Source: Silene latifolia
Lineage: Eukaryota; Streptophyta; Magnoliopsida; Caryophyllales; Caryophyllaceae
Length of the DNA: 64,000 bases
Direction of reading: 5' to 3'
NCBI RefSeq assembly: GCF_048544455.1
Contig: NC_133526.1
Coordinates: 512,001 to 576,000, forward strand
Part shown: piece after piece, positions 22,141 to 34,897 of the stretch
Layout: each line of letters starts with the position of its first letter
How positions within the stretch are numbered: position 1 is the stretch's first letter
Made by a program: the position numbers and the translations under genes
The notes under the pieces: model-generated
Told to the model about the DNA's origin: nothing
Database searches by the model: none
The model's input: the letters and a program-made list of their open reading frames with translations, nothing else

Positions 22141-23282
22141 ATAATTGTAATGTGACTAAACGCGTACTTCGTTAAACCCAAAAGAAATGATTCTTAACTT
22201 TTCTTTTCGAATTAGATTCTTTTAATCGTTGTAAGTAAGGTATATTAATTTTTTGAACTTTACTTTTCAAATTATATTCTTTTTATAATCGTTCTCACCA
22301 AGTATAAGAATTTTTTTTAACGGTGGTCATTAAGTAAAGCTGTAAAGCATACCAACATTAGGTCTAGTCATAGACCTCTTTTTGTATGATTTGTATTTTG
22401 CTGCAATAATAGTACAATTAAATCACAAATTCACAGATGTGACGGGCATATTCGTCGCAAACTTGTGCCGAATCATGTACTACCTAATGTGGCTAGATAA
22501 AACAAAAGCAGAGTGAGTAGGGAGTAGCAACTAGCAAGCCTGTAATAAAATACAAATCATACAAAAAAAATTCGCCGATAAACCTGAAGTAAAATTATGA
22601 GGTCTAGTCAGAGCTCTCTTTTTGTATGATTTCTATTGGCTTGTGTTTTTTCATATACGGATTTTAATCTTTCACCCACAGTTTTAACGATTTTATCCTG
22701 GACATATTTTCACTTTGACCTCACTCAAAACCAATTACCCATCCCTTCTGTACTCACCTATCAGCCTATCCTCTCTTCGACCTACTCTCCCTGCTCCAAC
22801 GCCCTCCGTCCCGACCTCACCACCATTACAACCCTATGTCGGTCAAAAATAATACAAATACTCATCAACCCGAAGATTTCTTCATTATCAGTGGTCTTCA
22901 AAAGGTCGGGACACTTCACTACAATGCAAATATATTTCAATCACAATGTTAAGGCGCTTGTGCTCATGGCCATCAGTGAATTGGGGTTCGTAATACTTCA
23001 AGAAATGTAAGTATTCGGTTTGTATTGATGTTATCACCCACAAATATCAAAACAAAAGAATGAACTCAAAGTGGTACCAGATTTTTCAAAAATGATAAGC
23101 AATGGAGAATTACTTCATTAATTGGAGAATTGTGATCAAATGTTCGAGAAATTAAATTAGGTTTTAGTTTTACAAAAAAAAGTGATTGAAATAAGGAGTC
23201 TTATTTTCCGGTACCATGAAACGCCAAATAGCAAAGCATGAATTTGCCCGAACAAGAGCGCACCTTAGCATGGATATTCAAC
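22141..23282. other. Intergenic DNA
   Basis: A short phrase (GGTCTAGTCA followed by CTCTTTTTGTATGATTT) occurs twice, near 22361 and 22601. An open frame of 124 codons at 22636-23010 has no recognisable domain or promoter and is not called. Confidence 0.4.
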
Positions 23283-26200
23283 TTACGCCTTGTGATTTTT
23301 AGCCATCTCGTCAACATCTAGCTCAACCTCTAATATAGGATAATCCTTCCTTTCACCGAAAATACTGCAGAATAGCGATGGTTACTAAATTACCGACTTA
23401 AAAGCTTATACTAGACAATTGTACATGAGAGGTAAACTCAATAACCCTACAACTAAATGAGAAAAAACGTAAGAATTTGGGTCGTCTGACATGTGGTCTG
23501 CGAGGCCATCTCATTCAAGACTCGCTAAATAAACAAAGAACTAGGTGATAACTCTAGCTATGACATCATAAAACAAGATCAGAAATGTAGCAAAGTTACC
23601 TGTTCTGCACAGGACCGTGATCAACAGCATTTCGCAGGCAATAGATTACTCTACCAATTATATCTGTCATTTGAACAGGACCGAAAATTCGGCTATCTTT
23701 GGCATCCTGATAAGAGGTACAACCCATACATAAAATCATAAATAGTAAGAATCTGGATAACTTCCGGATGACGGTAATGGCTTGACCATGTCCTAGGAGT
23801 CTAGGACTCCTAGTAAACACTCACAAAGGCAGGCCTAGAATATGAAATATATAGTGAAAGACAAAGACGACATCTGAATTTGTTAAAGCATCGATTTTGA
23901 GGTAGTAAAAGTAGAAAATCAAAGCAAAATTTCTGTTAGAGTCCGTGTAGATAAATGATGGAGACTGATTTTTCTTTCTTTTCTTTTTTCTTCAGAGTTC
24001 ACACCCATTAGCTTCACTTAGGTTTTCATTTCCTGTTTTCCTTTCCCACTGTTATTATTTTATCTCTCATTGACGACGCTTCAAACTATGGTACATGGTG
24101 GCAGACCCATGATCATTTTTAATACTGAGATTTTGTTGTTACACGTCACTAACGTTGCAAGTTCCAACCCAATAGGACACACACATGTATAATTGATCAC
24201 AAAGTTACAAGCTGAAAAAAACTAATATAAACAAAATGCAAACTGTGGTGCTTACACCTGTGAACACCGTGACAAACACCCCCACAAGGGAGCTGTGTTA
24301 CCCCGACTCTCCGATACGGGTGTTGTGTCCGACACGAGTCGAGTGTTGGATACGGCTATTTTGTGCAAATTTTCAATTTTTTGGCCTAAAATGAAGTGTC
24401 GAAGTGTCGTGTCGGTATCGGACAAGTAGGTGTCGGATACGTGACACGGCAGCTAAGTGAAGTGTCGGAGTAACGTAGCAAGGGAGTGAACTAAAACAAC
24501 TAATATAAACGACAAGACTACGAACTACTAACGGGAAACACAATCTGGCCCATTTCAGGTAATCAACAACATCAAAGTATTGTGAAATAGCAACAGCTAA
24601 ATACCTGAGGTTTCAAGTCTTCATTATCAGCAACAACCCAGCATTCGTCCTTCTCAAGAACAAAAGGCTCCTCTTTTTCATCTTTGGAAACCATTTCATA
24701 ACCCTCAAGAGCAGCTAGTCTTCTGACTAAATAATTAGCTGGGTCATCAGGGTCCTTCAGTACCACTACATCTCCAATGAAAACACGACTGCCATAGTCA
24801 TGAGGTCGTCAATACATTAACAGACTTAGTTGGGGCCACGGATAATTCATTGTCAATTATGTTCATGTTAGTAGCAGGCCATAAGTACAATAGAACATAC
24901 GGAGTATTATTATTTGAGTACCACCACGTCTCCTACGAAAACACGACTGACATAATCATTGGGAAAATATCTAATCACAAGGATCAACAGGATTATGTAC
25001 AAGATAAAGTTCGACCATCTATGCGATTTAGAATGTAAGAAAGGTAGGTGCGGAACTGGGGACTCTAAACACGCCCTATCTCCATCCCAAATTTACTGTC
25101 CCCGTTTGAATTCGGCAGCCAACCGAAGTAAACATAGAGCATCAATTTCTCAGAATATATGTGAAGATACAATGTGATATTTGCCTAGACTAAATAAATA
25201 TTAAAAAAGGAATCATATTATCATTTTGTAAGAAGTTGTAACTATTGAATAATGTGAGAAGATATATGCCAAAATCGACACAGTTTACCACCAAAGCCAA
25301 ATTGTGGGAAATTTAAACGGGATGGAGGGAAATACAATAGGAGTCTTCACTAGACCTAAACTAATTGAGATTACGGCATTCAAGTTAGAATTGTGAAATA
25401 GTAGCATATTTTCCTTACAAAGGAATACGGGACGGTAAAAAAAGGGTAACTTGGAATTACCGTTGATCTGGTATTGGTATCTTTCGAACTAAAAGTGTTC
25501 CACCCTGAGGTCCTATTGTAGGCGCCATCTCTCCTCCTTTATTCCAATGTAAAAAGGTTAACTTCCCCTGAAACAGGTTTTTCCATACTGTGTCACCCAC
25601 TTCTCTTTCAGTTATATGACCCCCTTGATAGTGCTACACACAGATTAAAGATAAAGTCTTTCAGCAAATAGCAAATGCACTAATTCAATTTCATAACAAG
25701 AGAAAATGAACTCTATAAATTTACGACTTTTCTATGTAACTAACATGAAATGAATGTAAAATTGCGATCATTGATGGTGAAGTATTAGTGAATAGGCTTG
25801 GCATAATAAAAATACAAACTGGGTTCTTTAAAAGACAGGAATAACAACAATGCCCTCTCTTCATTTGAACACTCATCTACATGAAAACAAAAGTATGCCC
25901 TGAAATGGTTTGAATTATGAATGAATAACACAACAGCGTATACAAGTTGAGATTGCTAACATCTTATACACCACAAACAAATGACCCAAGTGAAGAAAAT
26001 ACTATAGAATCCTATGGCACTGATACTGAAGTTCTATAACGCTATTTATGCGCAATTTGTACATCATTCTATTGACAGATCTTCAAAATCTTCAACTTTT
26101 ACGGGGGTTGATCAAATGTCAAAACCAGCTCTTCAAGCCAATCTAACTACTACTCCAACTATCAATAAAACTACATCAACAATCCAAATTTTCCAATTGC

Positions 26201-27446
26201 AGCAAGAAAACTTAAGAACTTCAGTCAATCTGAAAGGAAAAATGCAATAAAGATTGCACCTTTAGGTATATAATAAAAAAAAACAAATCAAAAAAATTGG
26301 CAGCAAAACAACAAATATCAACATCATAGCCTTAGTCCCAAAATGATTTGGGGTGGCTGACATGAATCATCATCTGAAACCGTACGGGGCAACACATAAA
26401 AATGCTAACAAAATCAACATTTCCATTACCCTAATCCCAAAACAATGAAAACAACAACATTGCCCCACTGCCTCAATAATTCCCGCAAATTGCATGGTAA
26501 AGGGGATAGGATGTAAGGTACTCATGTGTGAGCAATACAAAGAGGTTGAACCCAAAATGCAACAACAAGAATCAATCACTGAAACCAAAGAATCAAACTT
26601 TCTCCATATGAAGCAAAGAACCATAAACTTTTCTCTTCACTAGTAAATTTAGAAAAGAGCCATAAAAATGTAAAATAGGATATAAAGGGTTGATCAAAAC
26701 CAACTCTTTCAGCCAATGTAACAACTACTTTCAATAACATTACGAAACCAACCCAAATTTTCCAATGCCAGCAAGAAAAATAAGAACTTCAACCAATCTG
26801 GAAGGGAAATTGCAAATAAAGATTACACTTTAGGTACAAAACAACATTAACCCAATGTCTAATGGCTCCACTAATTGCGCGGTAAGGAGTCGGACGTACA
26901 CAGCTTTACCCCATGTGTTACAACTTGTATGAGTACATGAGATGAATTAAATCAAAAACAATAATTGGCAACAACTGAATTAACAAGCCTATGCCGAATG
27001 CTAACAAAATCAGCATTTCCATAAACCCTAACCCCAAAACAATCACAACAACATTCCCCTCGTGACTCAATGGCTCCCGCAAATTGCGGAGTAGGGGGGT
27101 CAGATGTACACAGCTTTACTCTTGTATTAGCAACCCAAAGAAGCTGAATCCAAAATGCAACAACAAGAAACAATTACTGAATCCAAAGAATCAAATTTTA
27201 TCCACATTAAGGATCAAAATCCCAGATTTCACCAACAAAAACACAAACCCAACAACAAATTACTTGAATTATTCACAACAAAACCCACAAAATCAACAAA
27301 ATTAACAAACCAAGATAGAATTTTGATTAATAATAATCAAAATAAACAAAATTAATAAAAAAAAAAAGGTATACCTTCCAACTGAGAGCCATGGAGTATT
27401 CAAGCTTGTGGCCTAAGTAACGACACCATGTTGATAGAGACACCAT
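23283..27446 (-). CDS. S26 signal-peptidase-like protein without catalytic residues
   Basis: Five exons, 27446-27375, 25633-25461, 24788-24605, 23706-23600 and 23364-23283, all with GT-AG borders and matching phases, give 205 residues from MVSLSTWCRYLG to DVDEMAKNHKA. The S26 family (signal peptidase I, mitochondrial Imp) is recognised by HWNKGGEMAPTIGPQGG, where SPases have the Ser-Met-x-Pro-Thr box; by NYLVRRLAALEG, where they have the Lys-Arg box; and by the C-terminal DSRIFGPV-GRVIYCLR box. Here the nucleophile Ser is Glu and the general-base Lys is Arg, so peptidase activity is not expected. As I recall, Arabidopsis relatives AT1G06200 and AT2G31140 are of the same length and type. The localisation is not obvious from the N-terminus. 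A piece of this gene has been copied into the RHON1 intron. Confidence 0.9.
24240..24480. repeat. GTGTCGG/CCGACAC-rich repeat in intron 3
   Basis: The stretch holds many overlapping variants of GTGTCGGATACG and CCGACACG in both orientations. Such units are widespread in plant introns and intergenic DNA. No clear ends or target duplication were seen. Confidence 0.45.
26330..26385. mobile_element. SINE-like fragment
   Basis: The phrase CTTAGTCCCAAAATGATTTG and GGGTGGCTGACATGAATCAT closely matches stretches at 53060-53110 and 53268-53310. The TTTGGGGTCGGCTA-CATGAATC core resembles a conserved part of plant SINEs such as Au, as far as I remember. Only a short piece is present. Confidence 0.4.
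26390..27205. repeat. Duplicated block in intron 1 of the S26-like gene
   Basis: About 230 bp at 26395-26620 recurs at about 26995-27205 with moderate divergence. Shared phrases include ATGCTAACAAAATCA, CCCGCAAATTGC and AATGCAACAACAAGAA. A third, weaker match to the middle part lies near 26870-26930. The CCCGCAAATTGCGG-type hairpin followed by a GGGGTCAGATGTACACAGC-like string also looks SINE-derived. Confidence 0.55.
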
Positions 27447-28041
27447 ATTGATTATTCACACCTGAATTTTGTGATTTTGCAAACAAACTTGCCAATACTC
27501 TTCCCTTTTTGCTGTTATCTTATTTTATTTTTGGTATTTTTTGGGTTTTCCTTAAACCCTTTGTGTTCAAATGTTAGGTCGCATGTGTCTCGTTTTTTTT
27601 CCTTTGTAGTTGACCGTAGTTGATCATGTTCGGTGGTAGTTGTGAAACTTGTGAGTGGGTCGGGCGCCGGATTGAATTTAATAGGATCGAGATTCGGATC
27701 CGGATAATGTATGTTAGACTCGGATTTTAGCCGTGTCTACCTAACCTTTTATATCGGTAGAGTTGTAATGAATTGAATTTTGAGAATATGATTCAGTTAC
27801 TTAGGGACCATACTTTACAATTTATGTTTGATTTACTATACTTTTTAATGTAATCTGATTTTATACTCGGGTCACAATACTTCATAAAAAATCCTATTCG
27901 AAACCCAATTTTACCTGATATTGATTATACAGGGCGAAAATAGAAACGTTGAGTCTATTAAAGCTTACCTTTTTTAGAAAGTTAATCGGAATAGGTTCGA
28001 GTATGAATGGATGGGTAATGAACTTAATTATGGCTTATTAA

Positions 28042-28272
28042 TATTCAATTTATGGACTATACAACCAGTTGTATATGTTGTACGATGTAGAATTTGAGTT
28101 TTGTGATAAAGTATCCGAGCTTTATGTTAAATAATATGAATTTTATTAGAAAATATTGAGTTCATCCATTTACACATTAAAAATATGAATTTTGAATTAG
28201 CTCAGAAAGAATTAATATAAGCTCGGATTCTTATACCTTGGTTGTACAATGCTTATGGTACAACTGGATATA
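28042..28272. mobile_element. Small inverted-repeat element, family 1, second copy
   Basis: Same family as 1017-1236: it opens with ATACAACCAGTTGTATATG and closes with a TACAACTGG end, sharing the AAGCTCGGATT and GTTGTACAATGCTTATG phrases. Confidence 0.55.
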
Positions 28273-29221
28273 TGATTCTATTTGTGATTAATATTTGGGT
28301 TGGAATTTGGATTATGGGTTTTCAAAGGATATATTTGTCCATGTTTTCAAAATACTTGTTTGAATCAAAAGAATTTTCTACAAGGCGAATTAATTTTGGT
28401 TCAATTTCAGTCTCAATTGTTATTCACTCATCTACACGACTACACCCATGTTTCTAATTATTTCTATACATTTGTTGTAATTTATAAGTGAGTATTTTAC
28501 TCGTTTTTATCCCATATTTCGTTTCTTATTTAGTCTAATTTATTATCCGACTTGCAATTATTAACTCATTTTGGAATAAAATAGAATATTTATTGATTTT
28601 ATATTAATGTGTGTAATCTATACTATTTGTCGAAATTTTGGTATTGCTTCCGTTATTTCCTTTTTTGTAGGTACCGAACCCAAGAGAAAATAAAGTGAAG
28701 GAAGACGGGTTCAAGCAGATTAAGACAAGGAAAAGGGAAGCAAAATCTTGTAATGTTTTTGGCCCCCTTTGCTTTTTTTTTTGTGTTGGGCTTTCAAGCA
28801 AGATAAAGTAGCTATAAAGCTGGTCTTTTATGGACCAAATTAGTCATGTAAATGAACTTGACCTTTGGACTAAAAATATGTTGTATTTGGACTCTTGAAC
28901 TCTACCTTTGGGAAAATGATGGATTGGGATGACCGGGAAGTTATCGTAGGTTTAATAACCTTAACCAATACTTGGGTATTTACGAATACTTGGGTACTTT
29001 GGGAATGATGTGCGCTTTTGGGTACTAGGGTGTTGTATTAGGGAGTCCGACTTACGAATTTGGGGGGGGGGGGGTTAGGGCGGGTGACTAGTGTTCTATT
29101 ATTAGCTCGGGAGGGAGTTAGTAGGCGAATTAGAGGCGTTTTCCTTTAACACATTTCCTTGACAACTAGTTGACGGATTTATGATAGTAAATGAACATGT
29201 TGGGAGTCCGACTTACGAATT

Positions 29222-29345
29222 TAAAGGTTTTTTTGTCAAACACAACCTTTAAAATTTTTTTTTTTTTTTTGCAAACACCACCTTTAAAAAAAAAGTTTGT
29301 AAAACACAACCTTTAATAAATTTTTTGTTGTCAAACACGACTTTT
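29222..29345. repeat. Degenerate tandem array
   Basis: Four units built on the motif TCAAACACAACCTTTAA and separated by poly-T or poly-A runs. Confidence 0.6.
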
Positions 29346-30105
29346 GGCTGAAAGACTTAGCATTTTGCAATGGGGTAACTTTCAATCGATGTTTGGGATA
29401 GCAAACGATGTCGGTTTGAGGTGTTCTTAGACTCGTTGAAAAGGTGGAAATACAAGTTTTCCATGGGTTATCAACACGATGGTCAAAAGTGGCCTTATGT
29501 GGAGTCTATTGTTGTGTAAAGTAAGGCTAGTCGGAGAGATTAACAAGTGGTCGGGGATTTTTAGTGGGTCTTTTAAAGAGGTTATGATGCTTTTTTTGGT
29601 CTGAAATTTGGTATGTAGATAGCGGGGAGTGCAAGGTAGGTCTTAGTTGTGTTGTTTGTGGTGGTTGTTGGTTACCAGTGGTGATTCGAGGGGAGTTAAT
29701 TTAAAAGTAAAAAACATTCAAAAGAATGTCAAACATCCAAAGTAATCATCGACTATATATGGTGACAATATGAGAAATGAGACTGCATCTCAAGTAAGTT
29801 TCCATAAACATTGATTTAATCCTGCAAAAGATTAGTAGACAATGACTAAATCAAATTAAAAGCTGTCTAAATTCTGATTTCCATCCTGACTAGCCTCTAA
29901 TGATCCAGCTAATCTCTTACTATCTCTTCTAAACATATTCCTTAATTAAATTTAAATTATTGATTAATAGTACTAACTGGCTCAGACTCCCATTACCAAC
30001 ATACACATATCACGGATTATAAAAGGTCATGCAATATAATGCACATTTGGTCTCCCTTAAAATGATCATATCCGTCTACACTGTAAAACGGGTCAAATAT
30101 TATAT

Positions 30106-30445
30106 ATAAGCCCCGTTTGGCAAACGGCGGGAGCAGATTTATGATATCAGATTGCGTTAGCAGAATACGGTTGACAGATTTTAGTAGTAGGTTTGACCAT
30201 CATATTAAATTAGCAAAATTAAGAAAACGTGTTTGGTAATTAGCAGATTATGGGACAAATCTACCATTTTCATGTATAAACTCAATATGCTACTCACAAT
30301 ATGTTGCTATTAGCAGCATATTCAAAAACAGTAGATTCCGACTAATATGTTATCTAAATATGTCATTAACCAAATGCTTGATCAAACTACTATTTAAATC
30401 GAAATCTACTAATTTAACCTAATATGCTGTTTACCAAACATGGTC
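30106..30445. mobile_element. MITE candidate
   Basis: Begins GCCCCGTTTGGCAAACGG and ends near ACCAAACATGGTCATAGGC, an imperfect inverted match of the type seen in Tourist or hAT MITEs. The internal part is AT-rich with repeated AGCAGATT and TCTGCTAA words. The boundaries are uncertain. Confidence 0.4.
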
Positions 30446-30879
30446 ATAGGCTTGTTTGATAATCAGCAAATTAATAACATAAGCAAAAATAGATATGGTA
30501 AAAGCAGATTATAAATGACAATTTTGTTATTTGATCACGATATTATAATTAACGTATTTACTTAAAATGGCTGATAATTAGTAAATTAATATTAATAAAT
30601 TGTTATTTTTCTTTGTAAAATAAAAATTCATTTATTTTTTAAAATATGTTCAATAGGACAAGATTTTGCCATTATTTAGGTATTCTATTTTTTATTTCAT
30701 CCATTTATTTAACTAGTTTTATTGTTTAGACGAATATATCCGTTTGAAACAAAAATTTATGTATAACATAATGCCAGATTCTTCTACTACTACGTTATTA
30801 AACAATTATTTTCTCCACGTTACATTCTTCTTCATAAATCATATAAATCATACATTATAAATGATATTACACCCCTCCA

Positions 30880-30890
30880 AATATATAAAA
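30880..30890 (+). promoter_or_regulatory. TATA box of the DUF3511 gene
   Basis: ATATATAAAA preceded by a CCCCTCC stretch, about 75 bases before the start at 30963. Confidence 0.6.
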
Positions 30891-30962
30891 CCTCCTAACA
30901 ATCTAACAAAATAATCTCATATATATTTACAAAATAATATACGTCTTTGCGATATAGCTAGT

Positions 30963-31277
30963 ATGGGTGATTTTGGGTCGAGTACTCATCGATTAGACTC
31001 AAGGAGGGATCATAGCATGGTAACGAGTGGTCGAGTGTACGCGGCGCGTGACTCGTCACCCGAGTTCTTGCCATACCAAGTAGACATGCCACGACCGAGC
31101 CGTGACTCGAAAAAAGGGAATAAGAAATGGGGGAGACTCAATGATCCGGAGATGAAGAGGAAGAAACGAGTTGTAAAGTATAAGGTTTATACAATGGAAG
31201 GTAAGGTCAAAGCTTCTATTAAAAAAGGGTTACGTTGGTTTAAGAATAAAGTCTCCGAGTTGGTTCATGGGTATTAA
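30963..31277 (+). CDS. DUF3511 family small basic protein
   Basis: A single-exon gene of 104 residues. The C-terminal half (WGRLNDPEMKRKKRVVKYKV followed by YTMEGKVKASIKKGLRWFKN) is the DUF3511 signature found only in land plants, ending as usual close to a short aromatic tail (VHGY). The N-terminal half is variable and rich in Ser, Asp and Arg. The protein is strongly basic with no membrane segment, and the function of the family is unknown to me. The TATA box and start lie at normal distance, and the length fits the family, so the gene looks intact. Confidence 0.87.
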   Translation: MGDFGSSTHRLDSRRDHSMVTSGRVYAARDSSPEFLPYQVDMPRPSRDSKKGNKKWGRLNDPEMKRKKRVVKYKVYTMEGKVKASIKKGLRWFKNKVSELVHGY

Positions 31278-32799
31278 AAATCACGATATATGAGACCGTC
31301 TCATGATAATGTTATTGTGACGATCAAGTGTTATAGGATGGAAATTAGGGAAAAAAAAAATTATGAGGAATTTGCAATGTAATTTAATTTTTTGGTTGAT
31401 GTGATTTGTGGCATTAGATAAATGAACATTATTAGTGTAATTTGTTTCTTAACATTTTTATTATTGACGATGACGACATTGTTTCATTGTTCATTAATTT
31501 GTGTAAATCTAATCTTAGGAATGAAATGACAATAAATGGAATAGTAACAAGGGATTTGATCAAATGAAGAAATTAAATGCAATTTTTTGGTGCATGTATG
31601 TCTTTTTTTTGTCCATCTAATGTGCATGCATTATTGCATAGATAGATAGTTTAACATAATATTGGGAAATTATAGCACAAATTAAAGGGAAAAACAATTT
31701 TTCTAGTTAAAATTTCCGATTTTTTATATCTAGTTCACCCGTTAATGCCATTTTTTAAAATTTTCCATTAACTGTAAATTTTGGCTCAGCTCAGTCACCG
31801 ACTCAATCAAAGCCCTTCTTAGAGAGCATCCCTTTGATTTAATAATAGTGCGATATTAAAGAGTATTGAGACTTGATATTACCTATAACTCATCTCATTT
31901 TCCTTAGTGAATGTACTACAAAAAATAAAGATAGATGAACAAAGATATGTAAGCAACGATAAAACCATGCATGTCTCATGAACATTGATTGGCAAGCTAA
32001 GCTAGCATTTGGAAGAATAGTATCGATAGCAACAAAGGTCAAGGGAATCCTAACAAAATCGAGAACAATGTGCATACCATTACCGAGGCTTGCCTCACTG
32101 TAATCTACCAAACCCAATATTAATATTAATATGTTTATTCTAGAATATCAAGTCATTGAAAGTCAACACATTTGTAATAAATAACTATTCCCTCTGTCTC
32201 AATCATAATTCATAATGCCTCTTCTAAAAAGGTAAATAAATGAAAGAGGTGCATGGAGTATACGGAGTATTTGAGTTTAAAATCTTAAAATTGTCGTTGT
32301 GTTTGATAAATTAAAGATTATGCGTGATTAAAATTTTACAGCTTAAAAAATCGTTAAACTATCTACTACTACTACGTATCATACCGCTCTTAGTAACATA
32401 TTGGAAAACAATAAATTGCCTTACTAGTCTACTACTCCCTTGCTAATTTTTGGCAATTACATTGTTTTACCAAGGAAAGTCTAAATGAGATAATACATAA
32501 TTCACTCTTCATAATTTTTGGTCATTACTTGGTAAGAATCTACCCATTAAGTTGGATTTAGTACCCAATATAGATGTAGATTACCCCTTGTGATTGAAGA
32601 GAATTTAGAGAGAAAGATATTGGATGAGAAAGAGAAGTAAAATGATGTGATTATTATTAGGTAACAAATTCTGTTTACAAAGCTTGCTTAATTATATAGT
32701 TGGTGTTAAGTCGGTTTATCTAACAACCTCTTAACTAACTCTTAACCAACTTGAGTCATAACAACTTGTAACTAGTTTAGTTTGTAAGCAACCTACTTA
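31278..32799. other. Intergenic DNA
   Basis: No gene is supported. A 75-codon open frame on the minus strand (32117-31890) has no recognisable domain. Confidence 0.4.
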
Positions 32800-33620
32800 G
32801 GCCTCGTTTGGTTGTCATACGGGAATTAATTTCCCATGATTTTATAAAACACGTGAATTGGTCAATTCACTTGAATTGCCAAAAACTTGTTTGGTTGACA
32901 TCCTGGAGTTGGATTTATGAGGGAGTTTCCAATTACCTAGGGGGGCTAACGAGCCGAGCCCGAGCTTGGCATTGCTCGGCTTGTGCTCAAAAACCAAAAC
33001 TCGATCTCGAGCCGATCTTGAGCTTACCGAGCTTGTAAAAAAGATGCTCGCTATCAAGCTTGCGAGCTTTAACGCGAGCTCGAGCCACACTCGAGCTCAA
33101 ATCGAGCCTATATAATGGCTAATTTTTTTGAATTTTTTTTTTCCTTCAGATACTTTCAATAACAAGGCTCGAAGGTTAAATGTAAAATATTTGGCAAATC
33201 GGTGAGAAATTTGATATATGTGATACAAAATATAATCATGATAAAATATTTGTATAAAATATGAGCAATATCTTATATAATCACACAAGTTCGAGCTGCT
33301 CACGAGCTTTTCGAGCCGAGCTGGCGTTTGCTCGGCTTGGCTCGTTAAGCTCTCGAGCCGAGCCCGAGCTCGAGCCGATCTCACACAAGCCGAGCTTTGA
33401 CCGAGCTTTGACCAAGCCGATCTCGAGTTGCTCGCGAGCTGTCTCGTCTCATTAACACCCCTAAGGGGGGCTAGATAATTAAACTCCTCCATAATGGAAG
33501 AATTGGGAACTCCTAGGAAAATGCAATTCACGTGATATTGGGCAAACAAATAACCTTCATTTCTCCAATTCACGTGAATTTCCAATTCATTCATTTTTAA
33601 TTGGGCAACCGAACGACACC
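32800..33620. mobile_element. Tourist-like element, split by a nested insertion
   Basis: The ends GGCCTCGTTTGGTTG and, inverted, CAACCGAACGACACC are flanked by TTA on both sides (32797-32799 and 33621-33623), the target duplication of PIF/Harbinger elements. The inner borders repeat AATTCACGTGAATT-type words. Without the nested element at 32938-33463 it would be about 300 bp, a normal MITE size. Confidence 0.72.
32938..33463. mobile_element. hAT-like element rich in GAGCTCGAGCC words, nested
   Basis: Ends TAGGGGGGCTAACGAG and, inverted, CTCATTAACACCCCTA, followed inside both borders by many copies of GAGC-CGAGC words in either orientation, with an AT-rich core. Dense subterminal repeats are typical of hAT-derived elements. 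An 8-bp target duplication could not be confirmed. Open frames across it are by-products. Confidence 0.6.
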
Positions 33621-33623
33621 TTA

Positions 33624-34897
33624 GTCTATTATCTCAACCAACTAACGAGCAGTTTTTCTACACAAATTCTCATTTGTAACAGGTACAACCCTACCTATTT
33701 GGATATATAAGACAAAAGTTTTATCTTATACTATTTAACTTATTGTAAACTTGTGACGAATAATGTCAGTACATAGATTTCCTTGTTTTTTCTAAAGATA
33801 GAGTCATAGAGTTTGGAAGACGTCAAGAGTAGTGCAATTGCAAATGGTATTTAAGTGAAGCTGTTTTGCAGTTTTTCTGAGCTGACCAGTACACCACTCA
33901 CGTCTCTATGCGTAGCTTCTAATCATTGAACAACGCCCATCTTATTTTCTGGTATTACCCTCCGTTCGGTTTCGTTGAGTAGTTATCTATTTTTTGTGAA
34001 CTAAAAACCGATAAAAAAATCAATTATCGTACATTCTTTTTATTTTTTTTTTAGTTCAATCCACTTGTGATTTGCCCAAAAGTGAATACAATTTCTAATT
34101 TGTGTGAAAATAAAAAATTATTGAATAACGCAAATCAAAATGAAAATAAATAACTACGGAGTATTAACCGGAATGGAAGGAGTAATTGAGATGGCATGTT
34201 GCCACCTTTAGTTGGACGGTTTGTGCAAAAGTTGTATATTGGCATGGATTTGTTTCACATACAAGCCCATCTTCTCATGTTACCTAATCAACTTATTAGG
34301 CCCAAATTTAGAATTGTAAATTATTCTCTCTTATCGGACGAGACTGGACCAAATGTGACATTCGTATCTATTTGACTTTTATTTTATCTTTTGATAACCT
34401 CATATTTTAGCGGATGAGAAAGACATATATGACATACACAGTATAAGAAAACGATTTCTATATACTGGTTATTGATATGACCGATAATACTGTCAAGGTA
34501 AAACTACATTCTATCACTCATATTTTACTTGACCGGTTTAACGCTCCTATGATATGAAACGGGATATTTTACATGATGGCGAGGACATATGACAAACAAG
34601 AAACTGATTTATATATATCGATTGTCAATGTGACCGATAAGTTGTCATGATAAAACTACATTCTAAATTTCTAATGTTAATTGACTGGTTTCACGCTCCG
34701 ATTGTATTAAAACCGTCTTATCGAACAAATTGTGAACACTAAATTTTAAGAATTATTAAGAGGAAGATGATGAGTTCTTCCTAGATATTTCATTTGAACG
34801 GCAGCCGCTAACAAAAGGTCAATAAAAGCAATAATGAAGAATTAAAGAAATGTTTTCAATCATTCAAGTAACACTCTTTTGAGAATTAAAGAAATGT
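33624..34897. other. Intergenic DNA with a local tandem duplication
   Basis: A block containing TGACCGATAA and GGTAAAACTACATTCTA-like sequence (about 34430-34560) is repeated at about 34595-34705. A 58-bp unit with TTTTCAATCATT and AAGTAACACTC is tandemly repeated at 34855-34925, immediately at the start of the large duplication. No gene is seen. Confidence 0.5.

Larger units (their letters stand above)
27447..30879. other. Intergenic DNA, 3.4 kb, repeats only
   Basis: No gene is visible. Contents include a family-1 MITE (28042-28272), a G13 run near 29061, the phrase GGGAGTCCGACTTACGAATT twice (29041 and 29200), a short tandem array (29222-29345) and an AT-rich element with GTTTGGCAAAC-type ends (about 30106-30445). 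Confidence 0.5.

Noticed and set aside
22636-23010. Open frame of 124 codons on the plus strand
   Set aside because: No recognisable domain, promoter or codon pattern; it lies behind a dispersed repeat and is probably chance.
31890-32117. 75-codon open frame on the minus strand
   Set aside because: No recognisable family, no neighbours in frame, and no promoter signal.
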